Shown here one piece after another: positions 35,967 through 47,224 of a DNA stretch of 64,000 nt (the first letter of the stretch is position 1; every line of letters begins with the position of its first letter). The notes below the pieces were generated by a model. It had not been told where the DNA came from, did no database searches, and saw only the letters and a list, made by a program, of their open reading frames with translations. The stretch is from Luteimonas terricola. GTDB taxonomy: Bacteria; Pseudomonadota; Gammaproteobacteria; Xanthomonadales; Xanthomonadaceae. The translations under genes and the position numbers were made by a program. The stretch lies in NCBI RefSeq assembly GCF_004352845.1, contig NZ_SJRX01000001.1, positions 558,001-622,000 on the forward strand, in the 5' to 3' direction.

Positions 35967-36737
35967 ATGCAAGCAGACTCCATCCGCGCCCTTGTCACCG
36001 GCGGCGTGTCCGGACTCGGACTCGCCGTCGCCACCCGCATCGTCGCCGATGGCGGCCGGGTCGCCCTGTTCGACGTCAATGACGACAAGGGCGCAGCCGC
36101 CGTCGCTGCGCTGGGCGATGCCAGGGCGCGCTACTTCGCCACCGACGTCACCAGCGAGGACGCCGTGGCCACGAACGTCGCGGCCGCGAAGGAGTTCCTG
36201 GGCGGCCTGAACATGGTGGTCAACTGCGCCGGCATCCTCGGCGCCGGGCGCGTGCTCGGGCGCGAGGGCGCGATGCCGCTGGCACGCTTCCAGTCCACGG
36301 TGATGGTGAACCTGGTGGGCAGCTTCAACGTCGCCAAGGCCGGCGCCGCGCTGATGCAGGACAACGCGCCCGGCGAGGATGGCGAGCGCGGGCTGATCGT
36401 CAACACCGCGTCGGTCGCGGCCTACGAAGGGCAGATCGGCCAGGCGGCGTATTCCGCATCCAAGGGCGGTGTCGTCGCCATGACGCTTCCGATGGCGCGT
36501 GAGCTGGCCCGCTTCGGCATCCGCGTCAACACCATCGCCCCGGGCATCTTCTGGACACCGATGGTCGACGGCATGCCCGAGGACGTGCAGCAGTCGCTGT
36601 CGGCCTCGATCCCCTTCCCGTCGCGCCTGGGTCGCCCCGAGGAATTCGCCGACGTGGTCGCCTACATCGCCGGCAACCGCTACATCAACGGCGAAACCAT
36701 CCGCCTGGACGGCGCCGTGCGCCTGGCACCCCGCTGA
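35967..36737 (+). CDS. SDR-family 3-hydroxyacyl-CoA dehydrogenase-like protein
   Basis: A 256-residue classical short-chain dehydrogenase. TGGVSGLG is the NAD-binding glycine motif, NCAGILG the NAG motif, and YSASK holds the catalytic Tyr and Lys, with Ser in NTASVAA. The best fit by pattern is the type II 3-hydroxyacyl-CoA / 2-methyl-3-hydroxybutyryl-CoA dehydrogenase group (HSD17B10-like), which would suit isoleucine or fatty-acid breakdown next to the leucine genes. The specific substrate is inferred from context. ATG 35967 was chosen over upstream in-frame codons because of the promoter-like TAAAAT just before it. EfpL follows after 10 bp. Confidence 0.82.
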   Translation: MQADSIRALVTGGVSGLGLAVATRIVADGGRVALFDVNDDKGAAAVAALGDARARYFATDVTSEDAVATNVAAAKEFLGGLNMVVNCAGILGAGRVLGREGAMPLARFQSTVMVNLVGSFNVAKAGAALMQDNAPGEDGERGLIVNTASVAAYEGQIGQAAYSASKGGVVAMTLPMARELARFGIRVNTIAPGIFWTPMVDGMPEDVQQSLSASIPFPSRLGRPEEFADVVAYIAGNRYINGETIRLDGAVRLAPR

Positions 36738-36747
36738 GGAACATCCG

Positions 36748-37314
36748 ATGAAGGCTTACGACGTCAAGAAGGGCAACGTGGTCGAGCACAACGGCACCGT
36801 TTTCCAGGTGCGCGACATCGAGCGCAGCTCGCCGCAGGGCCGCGGCGGCAACGTGCGCTTCCGCTTCACCATGTACAGCGTGCCCGGCGGCAACAAGGTC
36901 GATGCCTCCTTCGACGGCGACGACGAGCTGAAGGAAGTCGAGCTGCTGCGCCGCCAGGCCAGCTATTCGTACCGGGACGGCGAGGCCTTCGTGTTCATGG
37001 ACGACGAGGACTACACGCCCTACACCCTCGACGCCGACGTGGTCGGCGACGACGCGGATTACATCACCGATGGTCTGTCCGGCTGCTTCGTGCAGGTCAT
37101 CGACGACATGCCGGTAGGGGTGCAGCTGCCGCAGACCGTCGCACTGGACGTGGTGGAGACGCCGCCCGAGCTCAAGGGCGGCACCGCGACCAAGCGTCCG
37201 AAGCCTGCACGGCTGTCGACGGGGCTCGAGATCCTGGTCCCGGAGTACATCGCCAACGGCGAGCGCGTGCTGGTGAACACCACCAGCGGCGAGTTCTCCG
37301 GCCGCGCGGACTGA
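36748..37314 (+). CDS. yeiP: Elongation factor P-like protein (EfpL/YeiP)
   Basis: A 188-residue three-domain EF-P paralogue that relieves ribosome stalling at proline-rich and related motifs. Domain I carries the tip loop SPQGRGGN in place of the KPGK loop of EF-P, so it uses an unmodified arginine as EfpL proteins do. [14 protein letters not shown] and [13 protein letters not shown] match YeiP. The end GRAD is also typical. The RBS GAGGA lies upstream of ATG 36748. It lies 10 bp after the SDR gene and is probably cotranscribed with it. Confidence 0.92.
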   Translation: MKAYDVKKGNVVEHNGTVFQVRDIERSSPQGRGGNVRFRFTMYSVPGGNKVDASFDGDDELKEVELLRRQASYSYRDGEAFVFMDDEDYTPYTLDADVVGDDADYITDGLSGCFVQVIDDMPVGVQLPQTVALDVVETPPELKGGTATKRPKPARLSTGLEILVPEYIANGERVLVNTTSGEFSGRAD

Positions 37315-37386
37315 TCGCCCCAAGCGACGACACCACATACCTTCTCGCCTGGCCGCGCCGAACATCGCGTTGCTCCGTTCGATGCG

Positions 37387-39432
37387 CTACAGCGCCAGGC
37401 CACCCCCGGCTTCGTGCAGCTCGCGCAGGCGGGCGCCGAGGGCGGCGATATTGGCCTCGGCCTGCTCCAGCGAGGCTCTGTCCGCAGGCGGCAGCCAGTC
37501 GCGCGCGGTCGCGTGCAGGCGCGCATCCAGCGCCCGCAGGCGCGCCGCGCGTTCGCCGGCTCCGGAGCGCGCCTGCTCGCGCTCCGCGGCCTGCGGCAAG
37601 CCGTAGCCTGGCAGCGACAGCAGCCCGGATGGGCTCGCAAGTGCGCCGCCTTCGCGCAGCGCCTCTGCAAGCAGTGGCAGCAAGCCGCCGTCCGCGGCGG
37701 CAGTGACAGCGGCAGCCGAACCGCCTTCGCTGCCCTCATCGCGGGCGCTGCCGGCACCGCCGGCGCGGAACGCCAGCCGCTTGAGCGCGTCGCGCGCGTG
37801 CTGCTCCTCGCGGCGCAGCGCGGCCTCTTCCAGCAGCAGCAAGGCGGCGGATGCGCGCATGTCGGCGCGCTGCAGCCAGGGCGCACGATCCACCGCCGCC
37901 ATGCGCAGCCACTCCTCGACGTCCACGGGTCCTAGCGCAAGGCGTTCGCGCGCGGTGTCGTACAGCGACTGGTAGTACGTGCTCCAGGGCTCGAAGCGAT
38001 AGCCCAGGCGGAGCGCTTCGTCGGCGTCCGCCGGCACCCGGGCGTCGTCCACCAGGCCCGCGCGGCGCAGGCGCCGCAGCAATCCCTTCGGCGTGATGCT
38101 CGCCAGGCCCGCATCCGCAACGCGCGGCAGGCCGTCGTGCAGCAGCTTCCAGGTCTCGACCGCACAGTTGTTGCCGATGAAGCGATAGCGGCCGTCATAG
38201 CTCCAGTGCACCCGCGCGGCGCGCTCCAGCAACCCCCTGATCTCGCCCGCCGACAGCCGCAGCGGGATCGAGTCCAGCGGCCGCAGCTCGACGCGCGCGT
38301 ACTCGTCGACCACCTGCTGCAGCGGCAGCACGAACAGCCGCGACGGATACCCGCCCGTCAGCCCGTGCCAGCTCGACAGCTGCAGGTCGTCGACGAAGGC
38401 GCGGAAGGACAGCACGCGGTGGTGCTCGAGATCGAGGCGACAGTCCGGCCCCGGCGCGCGGCCGGGCGCGCAGATCACCAGGCGCAGCATGGAGTGGCCC
38501 CACCGGCTCATCATCGCCTCGCCGTCGCCGGCCAGCAGGTAGTCGACGGCGACCACGCGCGCCGGATCGATCTCGAGCAGCGACGGCGCGTCGGCATCGG
38601 CCAGCACGCCGGCATCGACGTAAGGCAGCGTGGCGGCGCAGTCCGTCGCGTCCGGCGCCCAGCCGAAGTGCGCCGCGAAATGCGCATGCAGCGCCGGCCG
38701 CCGGCAGGCATAGCCGGGATCGAGCAGGAAGTGCTCCAGGTTCACCGCCACGAACTCGGCCGGCGAATGCAACTCGTACGCATCCGGGCTGCGCGCACTG
38801 AACGCGTTGTCGCGGCCGCGCCCGGGCCACAGCGGCCGCACCTGCCAGCCGGCGAGGTCGAGCAGCCGCGGATCGCGCGACAGGCCATGCGTGCGATCCC
38901 GGTGGTGGGCCAGTTCATGCAGCAGCGCCGCGACCGCCGCGCGCGGCGGCATGTCGGTGCCCTGCCCGCCCGCAACGTCCACGTGCTCCGTGGAGCGCCC
39001 GTCGGCGATTGCAGGCGCCTGGTCCGCGGGCAGGATTCCTTGCAGCAACACCCGCGACAGCGCGATCCGGTCGCCGCGGATGCGCCCATGCACATGCCCG
39101 GGCAAGTCGTCCCGCCACGCCAGCCGCAGCGATGCCTCCTGCGCCTGCCAGCGCGGCGGCAGGCGCGACAGCGTGTCGTCGATCAGCGCGCGGGTCGCTG
39201 CGGCTTCGCTCTCCGACAGCGCATCCGCAAGCTCGATCCGCAAGGCCACATCCGTGCGCGGATCCGCATGCACGTCCCCACCGCGAAGCCCGCTTTCAGG
39301 ATCTCCGTCCGCCAGGCGAATGCCCGACTCATGCGTGAACGCCGCCTGCGCCGCCATGGCTGGCGCCATCGCCAACACGACCGTCAGCGCGATCGCGGTC
39401 GCGCGCAGCCAGGGAACGGGGCGCGTCGTCAC
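37387..39432 (-). CDS. DUF4105 domain-containing periplasmic protein
   Basis: A 681-residue protein with a signal peptide (RATAIALTVVLAMAPAMAAQA). A zinc-protease-like HELAHH lies near residue 173. The DUF4105 core follows: SRWGHSMLRLVIC near 312 and FIGNNCAVETWKLL near 420, an SWGH...NC pattern like papain/NlpC-type enzymes. The last 120 residues are helical, Ala/Glu-rich and probably coiled. It may act on the envelope; the substrate is unknown. The start is GTG 39432 with only a weak GGGAAGGG upstream. It probably forms a unit with the DUF2388 gene 182 bp upstream on the same strand. Confidence 0.8.
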   Translation of the reverse strand: MTTRPVPWLRATAIALTVVLAMAPAMAAQAAFTHESGIRLADGDPESGLRGGDVHADPRTDVALRIELADALSESEAAATRALIDDTLSRLPPRWQAQEASLRLAWRDDLPGHVHGRIRGDRIALSRVLLQGILPADQAPAIADGRSTEHVDVAGGQGTDMPPRAAVAALLHELAHHRDRTHGLSRDPRLLDLAGWQVRPLWPGRGRDNAFSARSPDAYELHSPAEFVAVNLEHFLLDPGYACRRPALHAHFAAHFGWAPDATDCAATLPYVDAGVLADADAPSLLEIDPARVVAVDYLLAGDGEAMMSRWGHSMLRLVICAPGRAPGPDCRLDLEHHRVLSFRAFVDDLQLSSWHGLTGGYPSRLFVLPLQQVVDEYARVELRPLDSIPLRLSAGEIRGLLERAARVHWSYDGRYRFIGNNCAVETWKLLHDGLPRVADAGLASITPKGLLRRLRRAGLVDDARVPADADEALRLGYRFEPWSTYYQSLYDTARERLALGPVDVEEWLRMAAVDRAPWLQRADMRASAALLLLEEAALRREEQHARDALKRLAFRAGGAGSARDEGSEGGSAAAVTAAADGGLLPLLAEALREGGALASPSGLLSLPGYGLPQAAEREQARSGAGERAARLRALDARLHATARDWLPPADRASLEQAEANIAALGARLRELHEAGGGLAL

Positions 39433-39614
39433 CCGGCCCTTCCCATCCGCGTTCGGCAGAGTGCTGTGAATCGGAACCTCCTGTGTTCACGATGTCGGAG
39501 GACGCCGGGATATCGAGGGCGGAGGATGCATGGGTACGCAGCACGCATAAAGAGCAGCGCAGCTGCTCAGCGTGCGGAGTACCCAAACACCCCGCCGCAC
39601 GCCGCACGCCAGGA

Positions 39615-39917
39615 TCAACGCGCCAGGATCGCCTGTGCCAGCGCGAGATCACTGGCGTCACGCGCCTCCACCGAGTGTTCGCGCAGGTGGCGCAGTGCCG
39701 CCTCGAGCCGCGCACCGCGGATGCGGCCGTCGCTGGCGACGAAGCCCGCGGCGTCCTCGCGTGCGTTCAGCACGACCTTGTCGTTGCCGGACGTCGAACC
39801 CGACGAAGCCCCGCTGGACGCGGAACCCGCACCGGCGCTGGTGCCTGCGAAGCTGGAGGCGTGGACGGGGGCGGAGATGGCGAGCGCGAAGGCGCAGGCG
39901 ATTGCAATACGGATCAT
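39615..39917 (-). CDS. DUF2388 small periplasmic protein
   Basis: A 100-residue protein with a signal peptide (MIRIAIACAFALAISAPVHA). A Ser/Gly-rich linker is followed by NDKVVLNAREDAAGFVASDG, the conserved DUF2388 core, and a helical C-terminus (RGARLEAALRHLR). Its function is unknown. Its ATG overlaps the stop of the upstream flavoprotein gene by 4 nt (ATGA), so translation is coupled. Confidence 0.8.
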   Translation of the reverse strand: MIRIAIACAFALAISAPVHASSFAGTSAGAGSASSGASSGSTSGNDKVVLNAREDAAGFVASDGRIRGARLEAALRHLREHSVEARDASDLALAQAILAR

Positions 39918-41317
39918 GCGTGGCTACCAGGTGGGGGATCGAAGAGTTTTCCGGGGTTGAGGATACCGGCGGGATCGAGCGCCGTGCGAACCGCCCGCAT
40001 GACCGCGATCTCGGCCGCGCTGCGCGTGGAGCCGAGGTAGGCCTTCTTGACCAGGCCGATGCCGTGCTCAGCGGAGATGGTGCCCGCGTGGCGCTGAACC
40101 AGGCCCGCCAGATGGGCCGTGACATCACCACAGCGCGCGACGAAGTCGTCCTGGCCGAGAGCCGCCGGCTTCAGCACGTTGATGTGCAGGTTGCCGTCGC
40201 CGATGTGCCCGAACCAGGCGACCTCGAACTCCGGGTATTCCGCGGCCAGCAGCGCCTGCGCTTCGCCCAGGAAGGCCGGCATCGCCGACACCCGCACGGC
40301 GACGTCGTTCTTGTAGGGCAGGTGCGGCGCCAGCGCCTCGGTGATGCCCTCGCGCAGGCGCCACAGCTGCGCCGCCTGCGCCTGCGACTGCGCGACCACG
40401 CCGTCCTCGACCCAGCCCTGTCCTGCGCAATGTTCGAACGCCTCGAGCAGGCGGGCGTCGTCGGGGCCGTCGGCCGCGGCCTCCACGACCACGTAGTAGG
40501 GATATGCGCGCTCGAACGGCGCCTGTGCACCGTGCGCGAGCACGTGGCGCAGGGCGACATCGGTGAAGAACTCGAAGGCTTCCAGCGACAGCCGCGTGCG
40601 CAGCGCCTGGAACACCTGCATCAGCACCTCGAACGAGGGCAGCGCGAGCAGCAGGGTGGCAGTGGGCGGCGGCGGCGGGGCCAGCTTCAGCGTGGCTTCG
40701 ACCACCACGCCCAGCGTGCCTTCGGAGGCGATGGCGAGGTGGCGCAGGTCGTAGCCGCTGGAGTTCTTGACCAGGCCGCGGTTGAGGTCGAGCAGTTCGC
40801 CGGTGGCGGTGACCAGCTTCAGGCCCGCGACCCACTCGCGGGTGTTGCCGTAGCGCAGCACGCGGATGCCGCCGGCATTGGTGGCGATGTTGCCGCCGAT
40901 GGTGCAGGAGCCGCGCGCGGCGAAGTCGACCGGGTATTGCAGGCCGTGGCCGCGTGCGGCGTCCTGCACGGCTTCCAGCGGCGCGCCGGCTTCGACAGTG
41001 AGCGTGCGGTCGACGGGATCGAAGGCGAGCACGCGGCGCATGCGCTCCAGGCTCAGCACGAGCTCGCCGTTCGCCGCCACGGCGCCGCCCGACAGCCCCG
41101 TGCGGCCGCCGGACGGCACCACCGCCACGCCTTCGGCGCTCGCCCAGCGCAGCACCGCCTGCACTTCGTCGACGCTGCCGGGCAGCGCGATGGCCAGCGG
41201 CGCCGGCGTCCAGCGGCGCGTCCAGTCGCGGCCGTAGTGCAGCAGCTCGTCGGGCGCGGTGGCCAGGCGCAGGCCGGGCGCTGCCAGGCGCAGGGATTCG
41301 AGTCTCGGGTCGCTCAT
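39914..41317 (-). CDS. FAD-linked oxidoreductase, probable D-2-hydroxyglutarate dehydrogenase
   Basis: A 467-residue flavoprotein of the GlcD/DLD/D2HGDH family. The FAD-binding domain has VVPSGGRTGLSGGAV and GGNIATNAGGIRVLRYGN; the C-terminal domain has HIGDGNLHIN (metal ligands) and EHGIGLVKK. ATG 41317 was chosen over an upstream in-frame ATG at 41389. It is divergent from serA, which lies 119 bp away. SerA can produce D-2-hydroxyglutarate as a by-product, and in Pseudomonas a coupled dehydrogenase removes it. The pairing therefore favours D-2-hydroxyglutarate over D-lactate, but the substrate is inferred. Confidence 0.85.
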   Translation of the reverse strand: MSDPRLESLRLAAPGLRLATAPDELLHYGRDWTRRWTPAPLAIALPGSVDEVQAVLRWASAEGVAVVPSGGRTGLSGGAVAANGELVLSLERMRRVLAFDPVDRTLTVEAGAPLEAVQDAARGHGLQYPVDFAARGSCTIGGNIATNAGGIRVLRYGNTREWVAGLKLVTATGELLDLNRGLVKNSSGYDLRHLAIASEGTLGVVVEATLKLAPPPPPTATLLLALPSFEVLMQVFQALRTRLSLEAFEFFTDVALRHVLAHGAQAPFERAYPYYVVVEAAADGPDDARLLEAFEHCAGQGWVEDGVVAQSQAQAAQLWRLREGITEALAPHLPYKNDVAVRVSAMPAFLGEAQALLAAEYPEFEVAWFGHIGDGNLHINVLKPAALGQDDFVARCGDVTAHLAGLVQRHAGTISAEHGIGLVKKAYLGSTRSAAEIAVMRAVRTALDPAGILNPGKLFDPPPGSHA

Positions 41318-41436
41318 CGCGTGGCCGCCGGGGTGGAGGCTGCAGCCTGCCAGCGGCGCCGGCCAGCGTCCAGCGCTGCAGTGCAACAACGCGCCTCCGC
41401 TGGCACACTGCGGGTCTTCCCGACTGTCGGCCGACG

Positions 41437-42665
<1,229 letters not shown>

Positions 42666-42669
<4 letters not shown>

Positions 42670-43214
42670 CGTTGCAGCCACTTGCGCGCCATGCGGCGCA
42701 GTGACGGGTCCATCGCGTCATCGGCAGCGATCGCCTCGACGTCGAGCCAGGCGAGGTCGTGCGATTCTTCGCCGACCACGAAGGCCTCGTCGGCGCCGGC
42801 GCGCACCACGTAGCGCACGTCGTAATGCCAGTGCCCCTGGATACCCTTGCGCTCGGGAATCCAGTGGCGGTCGAGGTCGAAGATGCCGCCTTCCAGGCGC
42901 AGGCCGGTCAGGCCGCTTTCCTCGCCGGCCTCGCGCAGCGCCACCCGCGCCAGGTCCGTGTCGCCATCGGCATGGCCGCCGGGCTGCAGCCAGCGGTCGA
43001 GCTTGCGGTGGTGGGTGAGCAGCGCGCGCCGGCCATCGGCGCCGACCAGCCACGAGGACGCGGTGAAATGGCCGTCCAGCCGCGTGCGTGCGAAGGGATC
43101 GATGCTGTCGCGCAGCAGCTCGACGCACTGCCGCGCCACGTCCGCCTCCTGCGGCCATGCCGAGGCATGGGCAGTGAATGCGGATTCGAGGGCGGCCAGC
43201 GGATCCTGTGTCAT
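42666..43214 (-). CDS. NUDIX hydrolase
   Basis: A 182-residue protein with the Nudix box GGHADGDTDLARVALREAGEESG near residues 79-101. The catalytic REAGEES core is intact, while the first glutamate of GX5E is Thr, as is common in this subfamily. HWHYDVRYVV follows. ATG 43214 has AAGG seven bases upstream; ATG 43238 is an in-frame alternative. Substrate unknown. Convergent and overlapping with serA by 4 nt. Confidence 0.88.
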
Positions 43215-43527
43215 ATCGCCTTGCCGCATCGCGGGCATTCCGGTCGGGGGCCACCATTATCGCTGTGTCCGCGCTGCACTGCCGCTTGTGCGCACGCAAG
43301 CGCTTTGGCAAGGTACGGCAGCGTTGCCATCGTCCGACAGGGGGCCCATTGAGCCGTAGCGACCGTCTTCACCCCCGCGGGCATCCGCACGGGGTCTTTC
43401 CGCGCACGCGTGCCTGGCCGGGTTTCCTGCCTGCCCCCATGGCCCGTCGTGCCTCGACGCCTGCGCTCGCCTCGAACGGCTCCGGCGGCCTCGACGTCAG
43501 CAACGACCGCAAGGCGCCCCAACCCGC
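43215..43527. other. Gene-free spacer upstream of nhaC
   Basis: About 310 bp between the divergent NUDIX and antiporter genes. It should hold both promoters, but I see no convincing hexamers, hairpins or open frames with family motifs. Confidence 0.4.
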
Positions 43528-45030
43528 ATGAATGCACGTCCCTTGCGCGAGCCGTCGCTGTGGCAGGCGCTGCTACCGCTGTTGTTCCTGTCGGTCGCGC
43601 TGGGGCTGGCGGTGTACCTGTACAAGGACGATGCCTCCTACGGCGCCAACCAGATTTCCCTGCTGCTGGCGGCCGGCATCGCGGCGATCATCGGCCTGCG
43701 CAACGGCGTGCAATGGGACGATATCCAGGGGACCCTGGTGCACGGCGTGTCGCTGGCAGTCGTGCCGATCTTCATCCTGCTGGCGGTGGGCGCACTGATC
43801 GGGACCTGGATCCTCAGCGGCACGGTGCCGATGATGATCGTCTACGGCATGAAGCTGCTGCACCCGACGTATTTCTACCCGGCCACGTGCCTGGTCTGCG
43901 CGATCGTCGCGTTGACGATCGGCAGTTCCTGGACGGTCGCCGGCACGCTGGGCGTGGCATTGATCGGCGTGGCGCAGGGTCTCGACATGTCGTTGCCGGT
44001 CACCGCAGGCGCGGTGATATCCGGCGCCTACTTCGGCGACAAGATGTCGCCGCTGTCGGACACCACGAACATCGCCCCGGCCGCCGCGGGCAGCGAGCTG
44101 TTCGCGCACATCCGGCACATGGTCTGGACCACGGGCCCGAGCATCGTCATTGCCCTGCTGCTGTTCACCGTGCTCGGCTTTGGCGTGCGCGGCGATGGCG
44201 AAGGCGCTGCCTTCGGCGACCTGCCCGCCCTGCTCGATGCGCAGTTCACGCTGGGCTGGTACCTGCTGCTGCCGATGCTGGTGGTCTTCGCACTGGCCAT
44301 CATGCGCTTCCCGGCGTTCCCGACGATCATGATCGGCGCGCTGCTGGGCGCGGTGTTCGCGGTGGTCTTCCAGCCCGACATCGTCATCGCGCTGGCGGGA
44401 AACGAGGCGCTGGCGCGGCCGATGGCGCTGCTGTCGGGCGCGTGGAAGGCGATGTTCGACGGCTACCAGGCCGCGAGCGGCAATGCCGCGCTCGATGAGC
44501 TGCTGAGCCGCGGCGGCATGTCGAGCATGCTCAACACGGTGTGGCTGGTGGTCTGCGCGATGGGCTTCGGTGCGGTCATGGAGCGTACCGGGCTTCTGGA
44601 GCGGATGATCCGCAGCGTGCTGAAGGCGGCGCGTTCGACCGGGTCGCTGATCGCCGCCACCCTGGCCACGGCATTCGGCGCCAACGTGGTGACGGCCGAC
44701 CAGTACATGTCGATCGTGCTGACCGGGCGTCTGTTCCAGCCTGAATACCGCAGGCGCGGGCTGGATCCGGTGAACCTGTCGCGCGCGCTCGAAGACGCGG
44801 GCACGATGACCTCGCCACTGATTCCCTGGAACACCTGCGGCGCCTACATGGCTGCGACGCTCGGCGTCGCCACGCTCGACTACCTGCCCTACGCGTTCTT
44901 CAACCTGGTCAGTCCGCTGGTCGCCCTGGTCCTGGCCTATGCGGGGTTCAAGATCCTGCGGCTGCCGGACGCCACCCAGGCCGCGACGCCCGCGGCGGCG
45001 ACGCCAGACACCTCCCCGACGCGCGGCTGA
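43528..45030 (+). CDS. nhaC: Na+/H+ antiporter NhaC family
   Basis: A 500-residue polytopic inner-membrane protein with about eleven hydrophobic segments. Family motifs include GSSWTVAGTLGVALIG, FGDKMSPLSDTTNIA near residue 170, FGANVVTADQYMS and PLIPWNTCGAYM. NhaC proteins exchange sodium for protons; some relatives carry amino or dicarboxylic acids. It is followed 39 bp later by a sodium-coupled NSS symporter, so the pair could cycle sodium across the membrane. The charged Pro/Ala-rich tail after residue 478 is not membrane-embedded. Confidence 0.85.
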   Translation: MNARPLREPSLWQALLPLLFLSVALGLAVYLYKDDASYGANQISLLLAAGIAAIIGLRNGVQWDDIQGTLVHGVSLAVVPIFILLAVGALIGTWILSGTVPMMIVYGMKLLHPTYFYPATCLVCAIVALTIGSSWTVAGTLGVALIGVAQGLDMSLPVTAGAVISGAYFGDKMSPLSDTTNIAPAAAGSELFAHIRHMVWTTGPSIVIALLLFTVLGFGVRGDGEGAAFGDLPALLDAQFTLGWYLLLPMLVVFALAIMRFPAFPTIMIGALLGAVFAVVFQPDIVIALAGNEALARPMALLSGAWKAMFDGYQAASGNAALDELLSRGGMSSMLNTVWLVVCAMGFGAVMERTGLLERMIRSVLKAARSTGSLIAATLATAFGANVVTADQYMSIVLTGRLFQPEYRRRGLDPVNLSRALEDAGTMTSPLIPWNTCGAYMAATLGVATLDYLPYAFFNLVSPLVALVLAYAGFKILRLPDATQAATPAAATPDTSPTRG

Positions 45031-45069
45031 CCAGGCCGCGCGCGCCCTTCGACTTTTCCGGATTCGCCC

Positions 45070-46431
45070 ATGGACAAGACAACCTCCATCCACGGCATGT
45101 GGTCTTCCCGCCTGACGTTCATCCTTGCCGCCACCGGCTCTGCGGTCGGCCTCGGCAACATCTGGCGGTTCCCGTACATGACCTCCGACAACGGCGGCGG
45201 CGCGTTCGTCCTGGTCTATCTGGGATGCATCGCCATGGTGGGGCTGCCGATCCTGATGGCGGAAGTGCTGATCGGCCGCCACGGCCGCATGAGCCCGATC
45301 AATACGCTGCGCGGGCTGGTCCGCGACAGCGGTGTCGGCAAGGCCTGGGTCGGCATCGGCTGGATCGGCATCATCGCCGGCATCCTGATCCTGAGCTTCT
45401 ACAGCGTGGTCGCGGGCTGGACGCTGCACTACGCCTGGCTCTATCTCAAGCAGCTGTTCGGTGGCGCCGGCATCACCGATCCGGCTGCGACATTCACGGC
45501 CCTGCTCGCCAGCCCGCTGGAGCTGACGTTCTGGCACGGGCTGTTCATGCTGCTGACCGTCGTGGTCGTGGCGATGGGCGTGGAGAAGGGCCTGGAGCGC
45601 GCGGTGCGCTTCCTGATGCCGGCGCTGTTCCTGCTGCTGCTGGTGCTGGTGGGCTACGGCATGAGCACGGGCTACATGGGCCAGTCGCTGACCTTCCTGT
45701 TCCGGCCCGACTGGTCCGAGATCGACGGCAACGTGTTCCTGCGCGCCATGGGCCAGGCGTTCTTCTCGCTGAGCCTGGGCATGTGCACGATGATGACCTA
45801 TGGCGCCTACCTGCCCCGCGAGGGCATCTCGATCCCACGCGTCGGCATCGCGGTGGCGCTGACCGATACCACCGTCGCGCTGCTGGCCGGCATGGCCATC
45901 TTCCCGATCGTGCTGTCGTTCGGGCTCGAACCCGCCGGCGGCGGTCCCGGCCTGATCTTCACCTCGCTGCCGCTGGCATTCGAGGCCATGTCGGTGGGCG
46001 TGGTCTACGGCCTGCTGTTCTTCGGCCTGCTGGCGGTGGCGGCGTGGACGTCATCGATCTCGCTGCTGGAGCCCGCCACCGCGTTCATGGTGGAGAAGTT
46101 CGGGATCAGGCGTCGCAAGCTGGCCGCGTTGGCGATGGCCGGCCTGTGCTGGCTGCTGGGCCTGCTTTCCGTGCTGTCGCTCAACGTCTGGTCGGAGGTC
46201 CGCATCTTCGACCGCAGCATCATGGATTTCATCGAGCTGGTGGCCAATGACCTGATGCTGCCGCTCGGCGGCCTGCTGATCGCGCTGTTCACGGGCTGGG
46301 CGCTGAACCTGACCATCCTGCGCGAGCAGCTGTCGGAAATGCCCGACGGCCTGTTCACCGCCTGGCGCTGGCTGCTGCGCATCGTCGCACCGCTGCTGGT
46401 GCTGGCGGTGCTGGCAAGCGCAGTGCTCTGA
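45070..46431 (+). CDS. Sodium-dependent transporter, neurotransmitter:sodium symporter family
   Basis: A 453-residue protein with about eleven to twelve membrane segments. The NSS signature AVGLGNIWRFPYM lies near residues 23-35 in TM1, and SLSLGMCTMMTYGAYLP in TM6 contributes to the Na+/substrate site. The family imports amino acids or related compounds with sodium. The substrate cannot be read from sequence. It is likely cotranscribed with nhaC. Confidence 0.9.
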   Translation: MDKTTSIHGMWSSRLTFILAATGSAVGLGNIWRFPYMTSDNGGGAFVLVYLGCIAMVGLPILMAEVLIGRHGRMSPINTLRGLVRDSGVGKAWVGIGWIGIIAGILILSFYSVVAGWTLHYAWLYLKQLFGGAGITDPAATFTALLASPLELTFWHGLFMLLTVVVVAMGVEKGLERAVRFLMPALFLLLLVLVGYGMSTGYMGQSLTFLFRPDWSEIDGNVFLRAMGQAFFSLSLGMCTMMTYGAYLPREGISIPRVGIAVALTDTTVALLAGMAIFPIVLSFGLEPAGGGPGLIFTSLPLAFEAMSVGVVYGLLFFGLLAVAAWTSSISLLEPATAFMVEKFGIRRRKLAALAMAGLCWLLGLLSVLSLNVWSEVRIFDRSIMDFIELVANDLMLPLGGLLIALFTGWALNLTILREQLSEMPDGLFTAWRWLLRIVAPLLVLAVLASAVL

Positions 46432-46473
46432 CCCACACCGGCATCGGGCGCGGGCGCCGGCCGGAAGGTCGGC

Positions 46474-46479
46474 TAGAAT
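46474..46479 (+). promoter_or_regulatory. Candidate -10 box (TAGAAT), possibly for a leaderless mtnB mRNA
   Basis: TAGAAT ends seven bases before the ATG at 46486, so transcription would start at or next to the start codon. There is no Shine-Dalgarno sequence. The -35 is poor. Start ATG 46501 would give a 15-nt leader instead. Confidence 0.45.
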
Positions 46480-46485
46480 CGCCAC

Positions 46486-47133
46486 ATGAGCCAGCACGCC
46501 ATGCCCTATGACAGCCATCGCCTGCGCGAACTCGCAGGCGAGCTCATCGTCAATATCCGCGAGCTGGCCCGGGCTGGCTGGACGCCGGCGACCAGCAGCA
46601 ACTTCTCGCACCGGCTCGACGACCGCCATGCGGCGATCACGGTGTCCGGGCGCGACAAGGGCAAGCTGCGCGAGGACGACATCATGGTCGTCGACTTCGA
46701 CGGCCGCGCCGTGGGCAGCGACCACCGGCCCTCGGCGGAGACGCTGTTGCACACGCAGCTGTATGCCCGCTTCCCCGATATCGGCTGCGTGCTGCATACG
46801 CACTCGCGCGCGCAGACGATCGCGTCGCGGCTGTTTGCCGGCAGCGGCCACGTCCGCCTGGAAGGCTACGAGCTGCTGAAGGCCTTCCGCGGCAACGCCA
46901 CGCACGAAACGGCGATCGACGTGCCGGTGCTGCCCAACTCGCAGGACATGTCGACGCTGGCGGCCCAGGTCGACGCGCTGCTCGACGGCGGGCCGATGTG
47001 GGGCTACCTGATCGACGGCCATGGCCTGTACGCCTGGGGCAGCGACATGGCCGAGGCCCGCCGCCACCTGGACGCCTTCGAATTCCTGCTCGACTGCGAG
47101 CTGGAACTGCGCCGGCTGACCGCCGGGCATTGA
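46486..47133 (+). CDS. mtnB: Methylthioribulose-1-phosphate dehydratase
   Basis: A 215-residue class II aldolase-fold zinc enzyme of methionine salvage. It dehydrates 5-methylthioribulose-1-phosphate. [33 protein letters not shown] (zinc histidines) and [12 protein letters not shown] (third zinc ligand) are all present. A TAGAAT box ends just before the ATG, hinting at a leaderless message. mtnD and mtnC follow on the same strand; mtnA and mtnK are not in the window. Confidence 0.93.
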   Translation: MSQHAMPYDSHRLRELAGELIVNIRELARAGWTPATSSNFSHRLDDRHAAITVSGRDKGKLREDDIMVVDFDGRAVGSDHRPSAETLLHTQLYARFPDIGCVLHTHSRAQTIASRLFAGSGHVRLEGYELLKAFRGNATHETAIDVPVLPNSQDMSTLAAQVDALLDGGPMWGYLIDGHGLYAWGSDMAEARRHLDAFEFLLDCELELRRLTAGH

Positions 47134-47224
47134 CCCCGCACTGGCGGACGCACTGCGTTCCGCGGGCGCAACCACAGGGCCGACGGCGGCTGCTACGCTG
47201 ATCCGCCCCCACTGGAGATCCGCC

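Noticed and set aside
39329..39715. 128-codon minus-strand open frame between the DUF4105 and DUF2388 genes
   Set aside because: It overlaps both genes in another frame and shows no family features.
43573..45537. 654-codon minus-strand open frame opposite nhaC and the NSS gene
   Set aside because: It spans two well-supported genes on the other strand and is Arg/His/Gln-rich with no recognisable domain.
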